Positions 49,877-58,575 of a stretch of 64,000 bases of DNA are shown piece by piece (position 1 is the first letter of the stretch; each line of letters starts with the position of its first letter). Under the pieces are notes generated by a model. It searched no databases. It was not told where the DNA came from and saw only the letters and a program-made list of their open reading frames with translations. The stretch is taken from assembly GCF_019397265.1 (NCBI RefSeq), contig NZ_CP068985.1:4506501-4570500 (forward strand), read 5' to 3'. The position numbers were made by a program, and so were the translations under genes. The DNA is from Nonomuraea coxensis DSM 45129 (GTDB lineage: Bacteria > Actinomycetota > Actinomycetes > Streptosporangiales > Streptosporangiaceae).

Positions 49877-52297
49877 TCAGCGCAGCCGGCGCAGCAGCGG
49901 CGACGGCGGCTCGCAGGGCGCGACCCAGATCCGGGCGCCGGCCGCGACGACGCCGTCCTCGGTGACGATGACCGGATCGAGGTCCAGCTCGGCGACCTGG
50001 GGCAGGTCGCTCAGCAGGCGGCCGACGCGGGTGATCAGGGCGGCCGGCGCCCGGGCGTCCACGGGCGGCGCGCCCTGGTGGCCGTGCGGGAGCGCCGCGC
50101 GGCGCAGCTCCTCGACCATCCCCGTCGCGTCCGCCACCGGGGCGACGCGGAAGACCCGGTCGTGCGGCGGGCCGCCCGGGCCCATGCCCGCCATGACCAG
50201 GGGGCCGTACGACGGGTGGTTGACGCCTCCGACGATCATCTCGACGCCCGCCGGCCTGGACTGGACGTCCGCGCCGGTCTTCCCTGCGTCGGGGCCGTCC
50301 GCATGCAGCGCCACGCCGTAGCAGGCCAGCAACCGGGCGGTGGCGGCGGGGGAGAGCCGATGGCCCTCGGCAGGGGTGGCCGGATCCGCCTCGATGATCT
50401 TGCGCACGGCGCGGTCGTCCACGTCCACGTCCCCGTCCGCGTCCGCGGGTTCGGCCGGGCCGCGCCGCCATTCGGCGTAGCGCACGACATGCGACAGCGC
50501 GGCGACGGCCTGCTCGGGGGAGGCGTACGACGGGATCCGGCCGTCGATCAGGCCGTCGTGGCCGGCGAGGCAGGCAAGCGTGGCCTTGCCGGCCGTCCCG
50601 GTCGCCTCGGCGATGGCCCGCCTGGTCGCCTCCAGGCCGGAGCCGAACGGAGGGGCGCAGACGACCAGGACCGCGTCCACCTCGGGGGAGGCCGCCAGGT
50701 CCGCGACGGCGGCGCCGATCTCGGCGGCGGTGGCGCCGGCGGTCAGGTCGACCGGGTTGCCCGGGGCGGCGGCGCGGCCGTCGAGCAGCTCGGAGAGGGT
50801 CAGGCCGCGCCGTTCGCAGGCGTCGGCGGCCCTCGCCAAGAGGGCTCCCGAGTTGCCCACGACGGCGACCCGGCGTCCCGCCGGCAGCGGCGAGCCGGCC
50901 AGCAGCTCGGCGGCGCCGATCAGCTCGCGCGGGCTGTCGAGCCGGATGACGCCCGCGGCGCGGGCCAGCGTGTCCACGGCGACGCCAGGGGTGAGCGCCG
51001 CGGCGGCGCGCGAGTGCACCGCCCGGCGGCCCGCGTCGCCGCGCCCGCTCATGACCAGCAGCACCGGCTTCGTCCTGCCGACCCGGCGGGCGATGCGGGC
51101 GAACTTGCGCGGATTGCCGAACGATTCCAGGCACAGCGCGATCACGTCGGTGTCCGGGTCGTCCTCCCAGTATTCGAGCAGGTCGTTGCCGCTCACGTCG
51201 GCCTTGTTCCCGACGGACACGAACGACGACACCGCCAGCCGCTCCAGCAGGGCCGCCCCGGCCGTACCCGGCTGGGACATCAGCGCCAGCCGCCCGCGCA
51301 CCGGCTGGTGCGGCAGGCAGGCGGCGTTCAGCCGTATCCCGGTGTTGATCAGGCCCAGGCAGTTCGGGCCGACCAGCCGCATCCCCGCCGCGCGGCAGAC
51401 CCGCCGCAGTTCCTCCTCCGCGCCGTGCCGGCCGTCCTCGGCGAACCCCGGCGTCAGCACCACCAGCCCGGCGACCCCGGCCCGCGCGCAGTCCCGGGCG
51501 GCCTCCAGCACGTGCCGGGCGGGTAGGGCCACCACCGCCAGGTCCACCCCGTCGGGAACCCTGGTGTGGCAGGGGAGCCCGGCCACCTCGGCGGCGTGGG
51601 GGCCGACCGGGTGGATCGGGCCGCGGAAACCCGCGTCGAGCAGATTGCGCAGCACCTGGCGGCCCAGCGACCGCTCGTCGCCGCCGGCGCCGATCACGGC
51701 CACCGAACGGGGCGAGAGCACCCGCGCCAGCGACGCCCGGGCCGCTTGGTGGTCGCGCGCCTCGATGCCGGCCCGCAGCCGGGCGGTGGGCCGGGCGGCG
51801 ATGTCGATGTGCGTCATGCCGCCCTCGAAACGCCGCGCCACGTCCAGGCCGAGGTCACGCAGCACCTGGATCATCGGCCGGTTCTCGGCCAGCACGTCGG
51901 CCACCAGCGTGCGTACCCCGTGGGCGGCCGCGTCCAGCGCGAGGTGTTCCAGCAGCAGGGTGCCCAGCCCGTGACCGTGCGCGGCGTCGTCGATGAGGAT
52001 CGCCAGGTCGGCCTTGCGACCCTCCGCGGGGCCGCCGTCCACGGGGATGTACTCCGCGACCGCCACCAGCCGTCCCCTCAGCCCGGCCACCAGCGCGTGC
52101 CCGCTGTAGACGTCGGAGGTGATGCGATCCATGTAGGCGTGGGCCGTGTTGCGGCCGCCGGTGAAGAAGCGCAGGTAGGCCGAGCGCTCCGACGAGCGCT
52201 CCACCAGCTCGTGCAGGGCCGCGCGGTCGCCGGGACGCAGGGGGCGCACGTGCGCGATGCCGCCGTCGCGCAGCAGGACGTCGTAGCCGTCGGACAT
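49877..52297 (-). CDS. GNAT acetyltransferase fused to an acyl-CoA ligase-like module with a shortened ATP-grasp domain
   Basis: An 806-residue protein. Residues 1-165 are a GNAT domain (acetyl-CoA loop near DDAAHGHGLGTLLLEHLALD). Residues 190-470 are the CoA-binding and ligase-like domains of NDP-forming acyl-CoA synthetases (LSPRSVAVIGAGGDERSLGR, VGPNCLGLINTG, MSQPGTAGAALL, SVGNKADVSGNDLLEYWEDD). The C-terminal ATP-grasp (from about 630) jumps from LLACYGVALHADG to GVEMIVGGVNHPSYGPLVMA, omitting the nucleotide-binding part. This is the Pat type of protein-lysine acetyltransferase, with the ligase part presumably a sensor. It is divergent from the kinase gene. Confidence 0.88.
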   Translation of the reverse strand: MSDGYDVLLRDGGIAHVRPLRPGDRAALHELVERSSERSAYLRFFTGGRNTAHAYMDRITSDVYSGHALVAGLRGRLVAVAEYIPVDGGPAEGRKADLAILIDDAAHGHGLGTLLLEHLALDAAAHGVRTLVADVLAENRPMIQVLRDLGLDVARRFEGGMTHIDIAARPTARLRAGIEARDHQAARASLARVLSPRSVAVIGAGGDERSLGRQVLRNLLDAGFRGPIHPVGPHAAEVAGLPCHTRVPDGVDLAVVALPARHVLEAARDCARAGVAGLVVLTPGFAEDGRHGAEEELRRVCRAAGMRLVGPNCLGLINTGIRLNAACLPHQPVRGRLALMSQPGTAGAALLERLAVSSFVSVGNKADVSGNDLLEYWEDDPDTDVIALCLESFGNPRKFARIARRVGRTKPVLLVMSGRGDAGRRAVHSRAAAALTPGVAVDTLARAAGVIRLDSPRELIGAAELLAGSPLPAGRRVAVVGNSGALLARAADACERRGLTLSELLDGRAAAPGNPVDLTAGATAAEIGAAVADLAASPEVDAVLVVCAPPFGSGLEATRRAIAEATGTAGKATLACLAGHDGLIDGRIPSYASPEQAVAALSHVVRYAEWRRGPAEPADADGDVDVDDRAVRKIIEADPATPAEGHRLSPAATARLLACYGVALHADGPDAGKTGADVQSRPAGVEMIVGGVNHPSYGPLVMAGMGPGGPPHDRVFRVAPVADATGMVEELRRAALPHGHQGAPPVDARAPAALITRVGRLLSDLPQVAELDLDPVIVTEDGVVAAGARIWVAPCEPPSPLLRRLR

Positions 52298-52447
52298 CGT
52301 GGCGCCTCCCGTCGATCGAGCTGGTGCCTCCTGCCTCCGAGGCTGATGGGACGCGCGCACCGCAGGCAGAGCCGGACGGCCCGGCCGCACAGCCGAAAGT
52401 CCTGCCGAAGGTGCCGGCACCGGGTCCGCGCGGAGTGGCCGGGAGGA

Positions 52448-52548
52448 GGGCGGAAAGTCCCCGCGCGCCGAAAGCGGACGAACCCCACGACGTTCGCGAT
52501 CCCGCCCGGGAACGGGTCGAAGGCCCTGAGGTGCGGGACTTTCGGCGG
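52448..52548. promoter_or_regulatory. DosR/DevR-like boxes between the acetyltransferase and kinase genes
   Basis: GGGCGGAAAGTCCC (52448-52461) and GGGACTTTCGGCGG (52535-52548) lie in the 430-base divergent gap, with a weaker CAGCCGAAAGTCCT at 52390-52403. One or more could serve each direction. The rest of the gap shows no gene. Confidence 0.65.
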
Positions 52549-52727
52549 TGGCGCCGGCCTCGCCCCCCGCGATGTGCTTGCGAGAGAGGCCGAGGAGAAT
52601 GAGAAGGTGGTCGATTTGGCGGTGGACGGCTCGTGCCGGTCCCGGCTCATGCCGGAGGACGCTTTCGCCGAGGCCGCCCTGGGCCCCAGCGCCGCGGCGA
52701 GCCGGGGCCGAAGGCGACGGTGACGCC

Positions 52728-54260
52728 ATGTCCATCGTGGTCAAGGAGACGCACACCGCCGTGGTCGTGCTGTTCGGCGGGCACGCGTACAAGCTGAAGA
52801 AGCCGGTGGACTTCGGCTTCCTGGACTTCACCACGCTGCGCGCCCGGCTGGCCGCCTGCCGCCGCGAGGTGGAGCTGAACCGCAGGCTGGCCCCCGACGT
52901 GTACGAAGGCGTGGCCGACGTGCTCGGCCCCGACGGCCAGGTGTGCGAACACCTGGTCGTGATGCGGCGCATGCCCGGGGAACGGCGCCTGGCCACGCTG
53001 GTACGCGCAGGCGCGCCCGTGGACGAGCAGCTGAGGGCCGTCGCCCGCGCTGTGGCGGGGCTGCACGCCTCAAGCCCGCACGGCCCCGGGATCGACCGCG
53101 AGGGCGGCGTCGAGGCGCTGCGCGGCCGCTGGACCGACGGCTTCGACCAGGTGCGCGGCCTGCCCTCGATGCCGATCGAACGCCCCGTGCTGGAGGAGAT
53201 CGAACGCCTGGCCCTGCGCTTCCTCGACGGCCGCGCACCCCTGTTCGAGGCCCGCAGAGCGGCGCGCCGGATCGTGGACGGCCATGGCGACCTGCAGGCC
53301 GAGGACGTCTTCTGCCTGGACGACGGACCCAGGATCCTGGACTGCCTGGAGTTCGACGACCGGCTGCGCTTCCTGGACGGGCTGGACGACGCCGCGTTCC
53401 TGGCCATGGACCTGGAACGGCTGGGCGCGCCCCTGCTCGCGGAGCGTTTCCTGAGCTGGTACGTCGAGTTCTCCGGCGACCCGGCGCCGCCGGCGCTGTG
53501 GCACCATTACGTCGCCTACCGTGCCTTCGTCCGGGCCAAGGTCGCCTGCCTGCGCCACTGGCAGGACCGAAGCGACACGACAGGCAGCGACACGACAGCA
53601 GAGGCCCGGGCGCAGGCCGAGGCGGGAACGGAGGCCCGGCGGCTGGCCGAGCTCGCGCTGCGCCACCTGCGGGCGGGCGCGGTGAGCCTGATCCTGGTGG
53701 GCGGAGCACCCGCGACCGGCAAGTCCACGATCGGCGGGGCCCTGGCCGACCGGCTCGGTCACACGCTGCTGCGCAGCGACCGCGTACGCAAGGAACTGGC
53801 CGGGCTGGATCCGCTGCGGCCCGCCGCCGCGCCCTACCGGCAGGGCATCTACGACGCCGCGCACACCGAACAGGTCTACGCCGAGCTGCTGTCGCGTGCG
53901 GAGAAACTGCTCGGCTCCGGCGAGTCGGTCGTCCTCGACGCGACCTGGGGCGACCGGCGGCACCGGGACGCGGCTGAACAGGTCGCCCTCCGCGCCGCCG
54001 CCGATCTCGTACAACTGCGCTGCACCGCCACGCCGCGGATCATCGACCGGCGGCTCGCCGCACGGCGGCCCGGCCTGTCGGACGCGGACCCGGCCGTCTC
54101 CCGACTCATGACCGCGGACCTGGACGCCTGGCCGGACGCCGTCGAGATCGACACCGGCACCGCCCTTCAGGACAGCCTCGAACAGGCCCTGCGGGCCGTC
54201 CACCGCGCGGGACCGGAACCGTCACGGCGCTTCCGCCGCCCCCGGATCGAACCCGGCTGA
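52728..54260 (+). CDS. Two-domain kinase: aminoglycoside phosphotransferase-like plus AAA/zeta-toxin-like P-loop domain
   Basis: A 510-residue protein. The N-terminal part (to about 320) is kinase-like: HAYKLKKPVDFGFLDFTTLR, VVMRRMPGERRLATLV, RIVDGHGDLQAEDVFCLDDG and ILDCLEFDDRLRFLDGLDD. The C-terminal part is a P-loop kinase with Walker A GGAPATGKSTIGG and VVLDATWGDRRHRD. The same combination occurs in Rv2004c of Mycobacterium tuberculosis, a member of the DosR regulon of unknown function. DosR-like boxes upstream agree with that. The substrate is unknown; small-molecule or protein phosphorylation are both possible. Confidence 0.88.
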   Translation: MSIVVKETHTAVVVLFGGHAYKLKKPVDFGFLDFTTLRARLAACRREVELNRRLAPDVYEGVADVLGPDGQVCEHLVVMRRMPGERRLATLVRAGAPVDEQLRAVARAVAGLHASSPHGPGIDREGGVEALRGRWTDGFDQVRGLPSMPIERPVLEEIERLALRFLDGRAPLFEARRAARRIVDGHGDLQAEDVFCLDDGPRILDCLEFDDRLRFLDGLDDAAFLAMDLERLGAPLLAERFLSWYVEFSGDPAPPALWHHYVAYRAFVRAKVACLRHWQDRSDTTGSDTTAEARAQAEAGTEARRLAELALRHLRAGAVSLILVGGAPATGKSTIGGALADRLGHTLLRSDRVRKELAGLDPLRPAAAPYRQGIYDAAHTEQVYAELLSRAEKLLGSGESVVLDATWGDRRHRDAAEQVALRAAADLVQLRCTATPRIIDRRLAARRPGLSDADPAVSRLMTADLDAWPDAVEIDTGTALQDSLEQALRAVHRAGPEPSRRFRRPRIEPG

Positions 54261-54296
54261 GAGCGTGACGGCGGCGTGCTCGGCGGGGTGGACATG

Positions 54297-54334
54297 CCTG
54301 GGCCCGGACGCCGAGGCGGCGGTCCGGGCCCAGG
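54297..54334. terminator. Bidirectional hairpin terminator
   Basis: A perfect 13-bp stem (CCTGGGCCCGGAC with GTCCGGGCCCAGG) around a 12-base loop lies 36 bases after the kinase gene and 13 bases beyond the end of the convergent AMIN/GerMN gene. It probably ends transcription from both sides. Confidence 0.85.
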
Positions 54335-54347
54335 TGGGTGCTGCCGG

Positions 54348-55220
54348 TTACGGTTCCAGGCTCCGTGGGACGGAGTCGGAAGGGCCGTAGGGCTGCTGGG
54401 TGTGCCCGCGGGCATCGTAGATCTTCACCCACTTGATCGACGGGAACTGCTTGAGGGTCGGCATGATCTCGTCGGCGATGGTGAACGTCGATCCCGCGCC
54501 ATTGAGCCGGCCGGTCAGGTAGACCCTGGCGACGCCCTTCTTGACGGTCAGCTTGCTGAAGCCGGTGGCCTTGGAGGTGACGAAGCGCAGCCCTTGCGCC
54601 TTCTCGTCCTGGGTGGGGCCGGCGAACAGCCGCTGCAGCGCCCCATAGGCGGTGGCCGGTGTGACGACCGGCCGCTGCACCGCAGCCGTGTACGGCTGCC
54701 GTCCGGCGTCGTAGTTGGCGGTGTTGAGGAAGTAGTCGCGCACCGGAACGGTCCGGTAAGGGGTGGTGATGTCCACCACGACGCGGCTGGGCCGGATCAG
54801 CTTGTAGACCCGGTACGGACTCTGCCGGGCCAGCCCGACCCCGTAGGTGAGCTCGGAGTCGTACGGGGTGGCGGCGGCGACCTGGATGACGCCGGGCAGC
54901 GGGTAGGTGGTGCGCGCCGGAGCGGCGGCGGTGCTCGCCTCGTCGAAGCGGACCCGCAGCAGCGCGTCGCCCACCACGCCGACGGTGCGGCCGGTGGCCG
55001 GGTCGACGATCCGGCTGACGTAGCGGGTCTGCACGGTACGCGGGAGGCGGCCGCGGAACTCGAACACCAGCCGGTCGAAGCCGGGGTGGTGGGCGGCGCG
55101 GACGCCGGTCAACGTGGGCGGCACCGGGGCGAGCGGGCTCGCCTGAGCCGGCAGGGCCAGCGGGACCGTCACGGCCGCTGCCAAGGCGGCGCCGGTGATG
55201 AGGGGGCGGATCGGGAGCAT
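54348..55220 (-). CDS. Secreted AMIN-like/GerMN-domain protein
   Basis: A 290-residue exported protein. A signal peptide (residues 1-28, core ITGAALAAAVTVPLALP, ending AQA-S) is followed by an AMIN-like beta domain (about 40-165, FDRLVFEFRGRLPRTVQTRY, then PSRVVVDIT). A GerMN domain comes next (about 195-285, TAYGALQRLFAGPTQDEKAQ, KLTVKKGVARVYLTG and FTIADEIMPTLKQFPSIKWV). Such pairs occur in spore and cell-envelope proteins of Gram-positive bacteria. The ATG at 55220 is chosen as the start of the signal peptide. A DosR-like box lies about 70 bases upstream, linking it to the regulon. Confidence 0.85.
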   Translation of the reverse strand: MLPIRPLITGAALAAAVTVPLALPAQASPLAPVPPTLTGVRAAHHPGFDRLVFEFRGRLPRTVQTRYVSRIVDPATGRTVGVVGDALLRVRFDEASTAAAPARTTYPLPGVIQVAAATPYDSELTYGVGLARQSPYRVYKLIRPSRVVVDITTPYRTVPVRDYFLNTANYDAGRQPYTAAVQRPVVTPATAYGALQRLFAGPTQDEKAQGLRFVTSKATGFSKLTVKKGVARVYLTGRLNGAGSTFTIADEIMPTLKQFPSIKWVKIYDARGHTQQPYGPSDSVPRSLEP

Positions 55221-55288
55221 GATGGACCATCTTCTTCCCCGTGAGTGCTCCTTGATCCAAGCATCCTGCGGGGCGGGAAGCCTCGGTA

Positions 55289-55302
55289 GGGACGAAGGTC
55301 CC
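55289..55302. promoter_or_regulatory. DosR/DevR-like box
   Basis: GGGACGAAGGTCCC, identical to the copy at 35469-35482 before hypC. It lies 69 bases upstream of the AMIN/GerMN gene in its orientation. Confidence 0.75.
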
Positions 55303-55379
55303 GGCATCGGCGCCGTACTGCCGTGGCCGGCCGGACGCCCTGAGGCGGTGCGGACGCCGCCCTGCGCGGGCGGCGACCT

Positions 55380-55664
55380 TCAAGAGGTCGCCGCGAGCAG
55401 GCGGGCCGCTCCTGGCGGGGTCACCTCGGCTTCGCGCGACGGTTCCCGGCTGATGGCGGACAGCTTGCCGGCCAGGTCGTCGAGCGCGCGTGCCACGGCC
55501 AGTTCGTCGCCGATCTCGGGGACGGACCGGTCGGCCGGATTGCGGCGTGCCCGCCCCAGTCCGTCCACCCGCCCCCCGCCTCTGGTGACCAGCACCGCCC
55601 GCACGGACGTGTCGTCTCCGTCCTCGGTGACGAAGATCCGTACGGTCCACTGCTTGCGGTCCAT
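55380..55664 (-). CDS. DUF1876 protein, copy 1
   Basis: A 94-residue protein of the DUF1876 family: KQWTVRIFVTEDGDDTSVRA, then RARRNPADRSVPEIGDELAV, then ALDDLAGKLSAI. The mycobacterial relatives Rv1738 and Rv2632c are strongly induced by hypoxia, and the structure of Rv1738 resembles ribosome hibernation factors. CAGGAGG precedes the ATG. It lies 77 bases after its paralogue and may share its promoter. Confidence 0.9.
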   Translation of the reverse strand: MDRKQWTVRIFVTEDGDDTSVRAVLVTRGGGRVDGLGRARRNPADRSVPEIGDELAVARALDDLAGKLSAISREPSREAEVTPPGAARLLAATS

Positions 55665-55741
55665 CGCTGTCAACCTCCTGGGAGACCGATCCCGTCGCGT
55701 GACCGCGACGGGAACTTCACCGGGTCCGGGGCCCTGCCTCG

Positions 55742-56014
55742 TCACCACGAACGGCTCGGGACCGGTGGGCCGGCGAGCGCGGTGATGTCGCGCTGCGTGA
55801 TGACGGCGAGTTTGTCGGCGAGGTCGGCCAGCGCCCGGGAGGCCGCCAGTTCGTCGCCGATCTCCGGCACCGACGCGTCGGCCGGGTTCCGCCGGGCGTG
55901 CCCGGCGCCCGTCAGCCGAGCCTGGCCGGCGCGGGTGGTCAGGACCGCTCGGGCATGGGTGTCGTCGCCGTTCTCGGTCAGGTGGATCTGCACCGTCCAC
56001 TGCTTGGCTTCCAT
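55742..56014 (-). CDS. DUF1876 protein, copy 2
   Basis: A 90-residue DUF1876 protein: KQWTVQIHLTENGDDTHARA, then HARRNPADASVPEIGDELAA, then ALADLADKLAVI. It is clearly a paralogue of the following gene product, sharing NPAD.SVPEIGDELA. GGAGG stands before the ATG. A DosR-like box is at 56081-56094, 67 bases upstream. Possible role in ribosome stabilisation during dormancy, by analogy with Rv1738. Confidence 0.9.
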   Translation of the reverse strand: MEAKQWTVQIHLTENGDDTHARAVLTTRAGQARLTGAGHARRNPADASVPEIGDELAASRALADLADKLAVITQRDITALAGPPVPSRSW

Positions 56015-56080
56015 GATCGATCCCTCCACCGTCATCGCTGCAGGTACGTCCATCACACCGCCCGCCTGCGTCCTGGACCA

Positions 56081-56094
56081 GAGGCGAACGTCCC
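56081..56094. promoter_or_regulatory. DosR/DevR-like box
   Basis: GAGGCGAACGTCCC carries the GTCCC arm and the GCGAA centre seen at 46865-46878. It lies 67 bases before the first DUF1876 gene. Confidence 0.6.
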
Positions 56095-56299
56095 GACCTG
56101 GTGTGACGAGAGCCAGGGGTGCGGTCATCAGCCCAGGTCTCTTCGGCCGTGGCCGAGGCCGGCGCGCCGCTGGACAACGGGCGTGCGATCCGCTGACGCG
56201 AGGTGTCCGGTAGATGACCTCCCCGCACCCTGTGCCGGCACCCGCGGCCGCTGAAGGATGAAACGCGTCAGCCACGCCGACAGGCACGAAGGAGACGCG

Positions 56300-56620
56300 A
56301 TGCGAAGGTTCACCCAAATCCTGGCCGCGGCGGCGGGCGGCGCGACAGCCCTCGCCGGACTCGCCACCCCTGCCCACGCCGAAGTCTGGAACTGCTTCAC
56401 CTCCGTGAACACGACAACGAACGTGGCGGGGACGGTATGCGGCAGCGGCTTCGGCAGCTACCGGGTGGCCGCCAAGTGCAACTCGGCTCACTACCCCTAC
56501 ACGAGAACGGTCGTCGGCCCGTGGGTGACCAAGGTCTCCGGCCAGCCGGGACCGGCTTCCACCGTCTCCGGCGACTCCCAAGGCTGCCACGTCGTCGAGG
56601 CCTGGACGCAGTTCCCGTAG
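56300..56620 (+). CDS. Small secreted cysteine-containing protein
   Basis: A 106-residue protein with a signal peptide (MRRFTQILAAAAGGATALAG, ending AHA-E) and a mature region of about 78 residues holding four Cys (WNCFTSV, GTVCGSG, AKCNSAH, QGCHVVE), enough for two disulfides. AAGGAGA lies before the ATG. Family unknown; similar small exported proteins are common in streptosporangial genomes. Confidence 0.75.
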   Translation: MRRFTQILAAAAGGATALAGLATPAHAEVWNCFTSVNTTTNVAGTVCGSGFGSYRVAAKCNSAHYPYTRTVVGPWVTKVSGQPGPASTVSGDSQGCHVVEAWTQFP

Positions 56621-56741
56621 CCCGCATGCGTTTCCCCTGGAAGCAGACAGCCGACCGGTCGCCGCCCGACGGCGCCACTCGCGCGGCCGGTCGTCGGGAA
56701 GTCCGACCCACCACCTCGCCGCGACCGGTGTGCGGCCCCGG

Positions 56742-57434
56742 TCAGGAACGGGCCGAGGGCACCGCTTTGACCCAGACCCTGTCATCGGTCACGAACCGGT
56801 CCAGACGCAGCCCCGCCTCCTCCAGCGCGACCGCCAGCTGCTCGTCCGTCAGCCGCCGCGACGTGAACGACTGCGTCCACTCGCGCTCTCCCAGCACGCA
56901 CCGCATGGTGGCGTTGACCACGCCGGGGGAGACCTCCTCCAGCGCCGCCATCTCGATCCGGATGTCGCCCTCGGTGCGGCCCGTGCCCACCTGCCAGGCG
57001 TCGTGCCGCTCGGGCGGCGTCCACTGGATCAGCACCACCCCGTCGTCGGCGACGTGCCGCGCGCACGCCTCCAGCAGGCCCTGCCGCCCGGTCTCGTCTG
57101 CGGTGTGCACGAGGTTCGAGGCCATGAGCACCCCGTCGAAGCGGCGTTCCAGCCGCAGGTCCTGGATACGGCAGCGCACGGTCTGCGCGCCGCGTACCTC
57201 GGCCAGCATCTCGGCCGACTCGTCGACCGCGACCACCTCGTAGCCCCGCTCGATGAGAGCGTGCGTGATCCGGCCGACGCCCGCGCCCAGATCGAGCACC
57301 GAGCCACCGGCCGGCACCTGACCGGCCACGACGTCCGGCTCCTCACCCGGTTTGATCATCTTGTAGACCTCGACGGAGGAACCGTCGGGCGTGATGGCGC
57401 CGGACCCGGTTCCGCTGTTGGGGATGATCTTCAT
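56742..57434 (-). CDS. SAM-dependent class I methyltransferase
   Basis: A 230-residue methyltransferase. The SAM-binding motif I is SVLDLGAGVGRITHALIERG, followed by VVAVDESAEML (motif II acidic residue) and FDGVLMASNLVH. GGGAG lies at the right distance before the ATG at 57434; an open frame further upstream is not coding-like. The substrate is unknown and no partner gene is adjacent. Confidence 0.88.
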   Translation of the reverse strand: MKIIPNSGTGSGAITPDGSSVEVYKMIKPGEEPDVVAGQVPAGGSVLDLGAGVGRITHALIERGYEVVAVDESAEMLAEVRGAQTVRCRIQDLRLERRFDGVLMASNLVHTADETGRQGLLEACARHVADDGVVLIQWTPPERHDAWQVGTGRTEGDIRIEMAALEEVSPGVVNATMRCVLGEREWTQSFTSRRLTDEQLAVALEEAGLRLDRFVTDDRVWVKAVPSARS

Positions 57435-57654
57435 GCTCCCGACTCTAACTCCGCGAAGCAGCGCCGTCAGTCGCCGAACCGGGACCACATCACCGGCCCC
57501 GGCGCACCACCCGCCCGCCATACGGGGCATGGGCGCGGTTGACCTCCCGCTTTCCCTGGAAGACAGCCAGGAATGGTGGCAATACGTTCGCATGGCGTCC
57601 GGATCGTGCCACTCGCGCCTGGCCTCCCTGCCAGGGCTCCGTGATCCTGTGAAT

Positions 57655-58383
57655 CTACAGTGTAAAGGCGCGCAGGAGGGCGGCGGGGATCCGGTCTGCG
57701 GCGATGGAGATCGCTTCGGCGGGTGTGGAGACCTGGACCGGGGCAGGATCGTCGCGCCCTTCCCTGATGATGTAGCCGCCGGCTCCTCTTGGCGATTCAA
57801 TCCAGACGAAGGGCGGGGAGAACGGGTAGTCGGGCGTGCTGGAGAAGCTCAGCGCCCAGTGGCTGGTGAAAGGGTAGAGCCTTCGCAGTGTCGGCTCGGC
57901 GTAGGCCGCGTCGATGAGTGCCTGGTACTCGGGCCAGTCGGCGTCGCGGGCGTCTTTGAGCATCCACTGCCACTCTGAGGCGATGATGTCGGCGGGATTG
58001 TTGTCGGGCACCTCGAATCGCCCGGTCAGGACGTCGAAGGGCGCGGCCTGCCCGATCTCGTCGAGGCCGGCTCCTTCGGCCCAGCCGCGTATCACGGGGG
58101 GAAGCTCACGCAGGTCCTTGGTGGCGCCGCAGATCATGAGCCTGTTGTGGGACGAGCCCCAGATGGTCCAGCTCCGTTCGAGATGCCACGCCGTGACGTA
58201 GGACCCGTGGCGATGCGGGGTGACGCTGGCGAACGTGGCATGACGCAGTGGATCGGATGGGGTGGCGGCCAGGGCGGGAAGGACTAGGCCTTGGTCGGAG
58301 GCTACGGCTTGAAGTGCCGCGGCGAGGCTTCCGTGGGCGGCCACGTCCGGATAGAGGATGGCTGGGTCTGGTTCGTGGTTCAT
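57655..58383 (-). CDS. DUF6193-like protein of unknown function
   Basis: A 242-residue soluble protein. The section WPEYQALIDAAYAEPTLRRL, then YPFTSHWALSFS, and GSYVTAWHLERSWTIWGSS resemble actinomycete DUF6193 proteins, although the assignment is from memory and moderate. The ATG at 58383 with GGAAG upstream is preferred over 58470. A perfect DosR-like palindrome lies about 180 bases before it. Confidence 0.7.
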   Translation of the reverse strand: MNHEPDPAILYPDVAAHGSLAAALQAVASDQGLVLPALAATPSDPLRHATFASVTPHRHGSYVTAWHLERSWTIWGSSHNRLMICGATKDLRELPPVIRGWAEGAGLDEIGQAAPFDVLTGRFEVPDNNPADIIASEWQWMLKDARDADWPEYQALIDAAYAEPTLRRLYPFTSHWALSFSSTPDYPFSPPFVWIESPRGAGGYIIREGRDDPAPVQVSTPAEAISIAADRIPAALLRAFTL

Positions 58384-58561
58384 CAGCTTCCAATCTTCCG
58401 CCTCTGAAGCCGGCGCGTCATGGGGGACGGCCACGACTATCAGGGTGGCAGAAGGAGAACTCTCGTGCATGTGCCGCCGGTCGGAAGGATTGGCGGCCGG
58501 CGACCTCGTCGGCGGACGATGTCGTTCCGCCCGCGCTCAGACGGACCCCATGGCTGTCTTG

Positions 58562-58575
58562 GGGACTGCAGTCCC
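58562..58575. promoter_or_regulatory. Perfect DosR/DevR-like palindrome
   Basis: GGGACTGCAGTCCC is a perfect 14-bp palindrome; with flanks the 20-mer TTGGGGACTGCAGTCCCTTG fits the mycobacterial box TTSGGGACTWWAGTCCCSAA at most positions. It lies between the beta-propeller gene and the DUF6193-like gene, upstream of the latter in its orientation. Confidence 0.75.

Noticed and set aside
55665-55741. GGGAACTTCACCGG (about 55705-55718) as another DosR-like box before the first-listed DUF1876 gene
   Set aside because: Only the first four bases fit the pattern and the right arm does not match; the gene can be transcribed from the promoter of its upstream paralogue.
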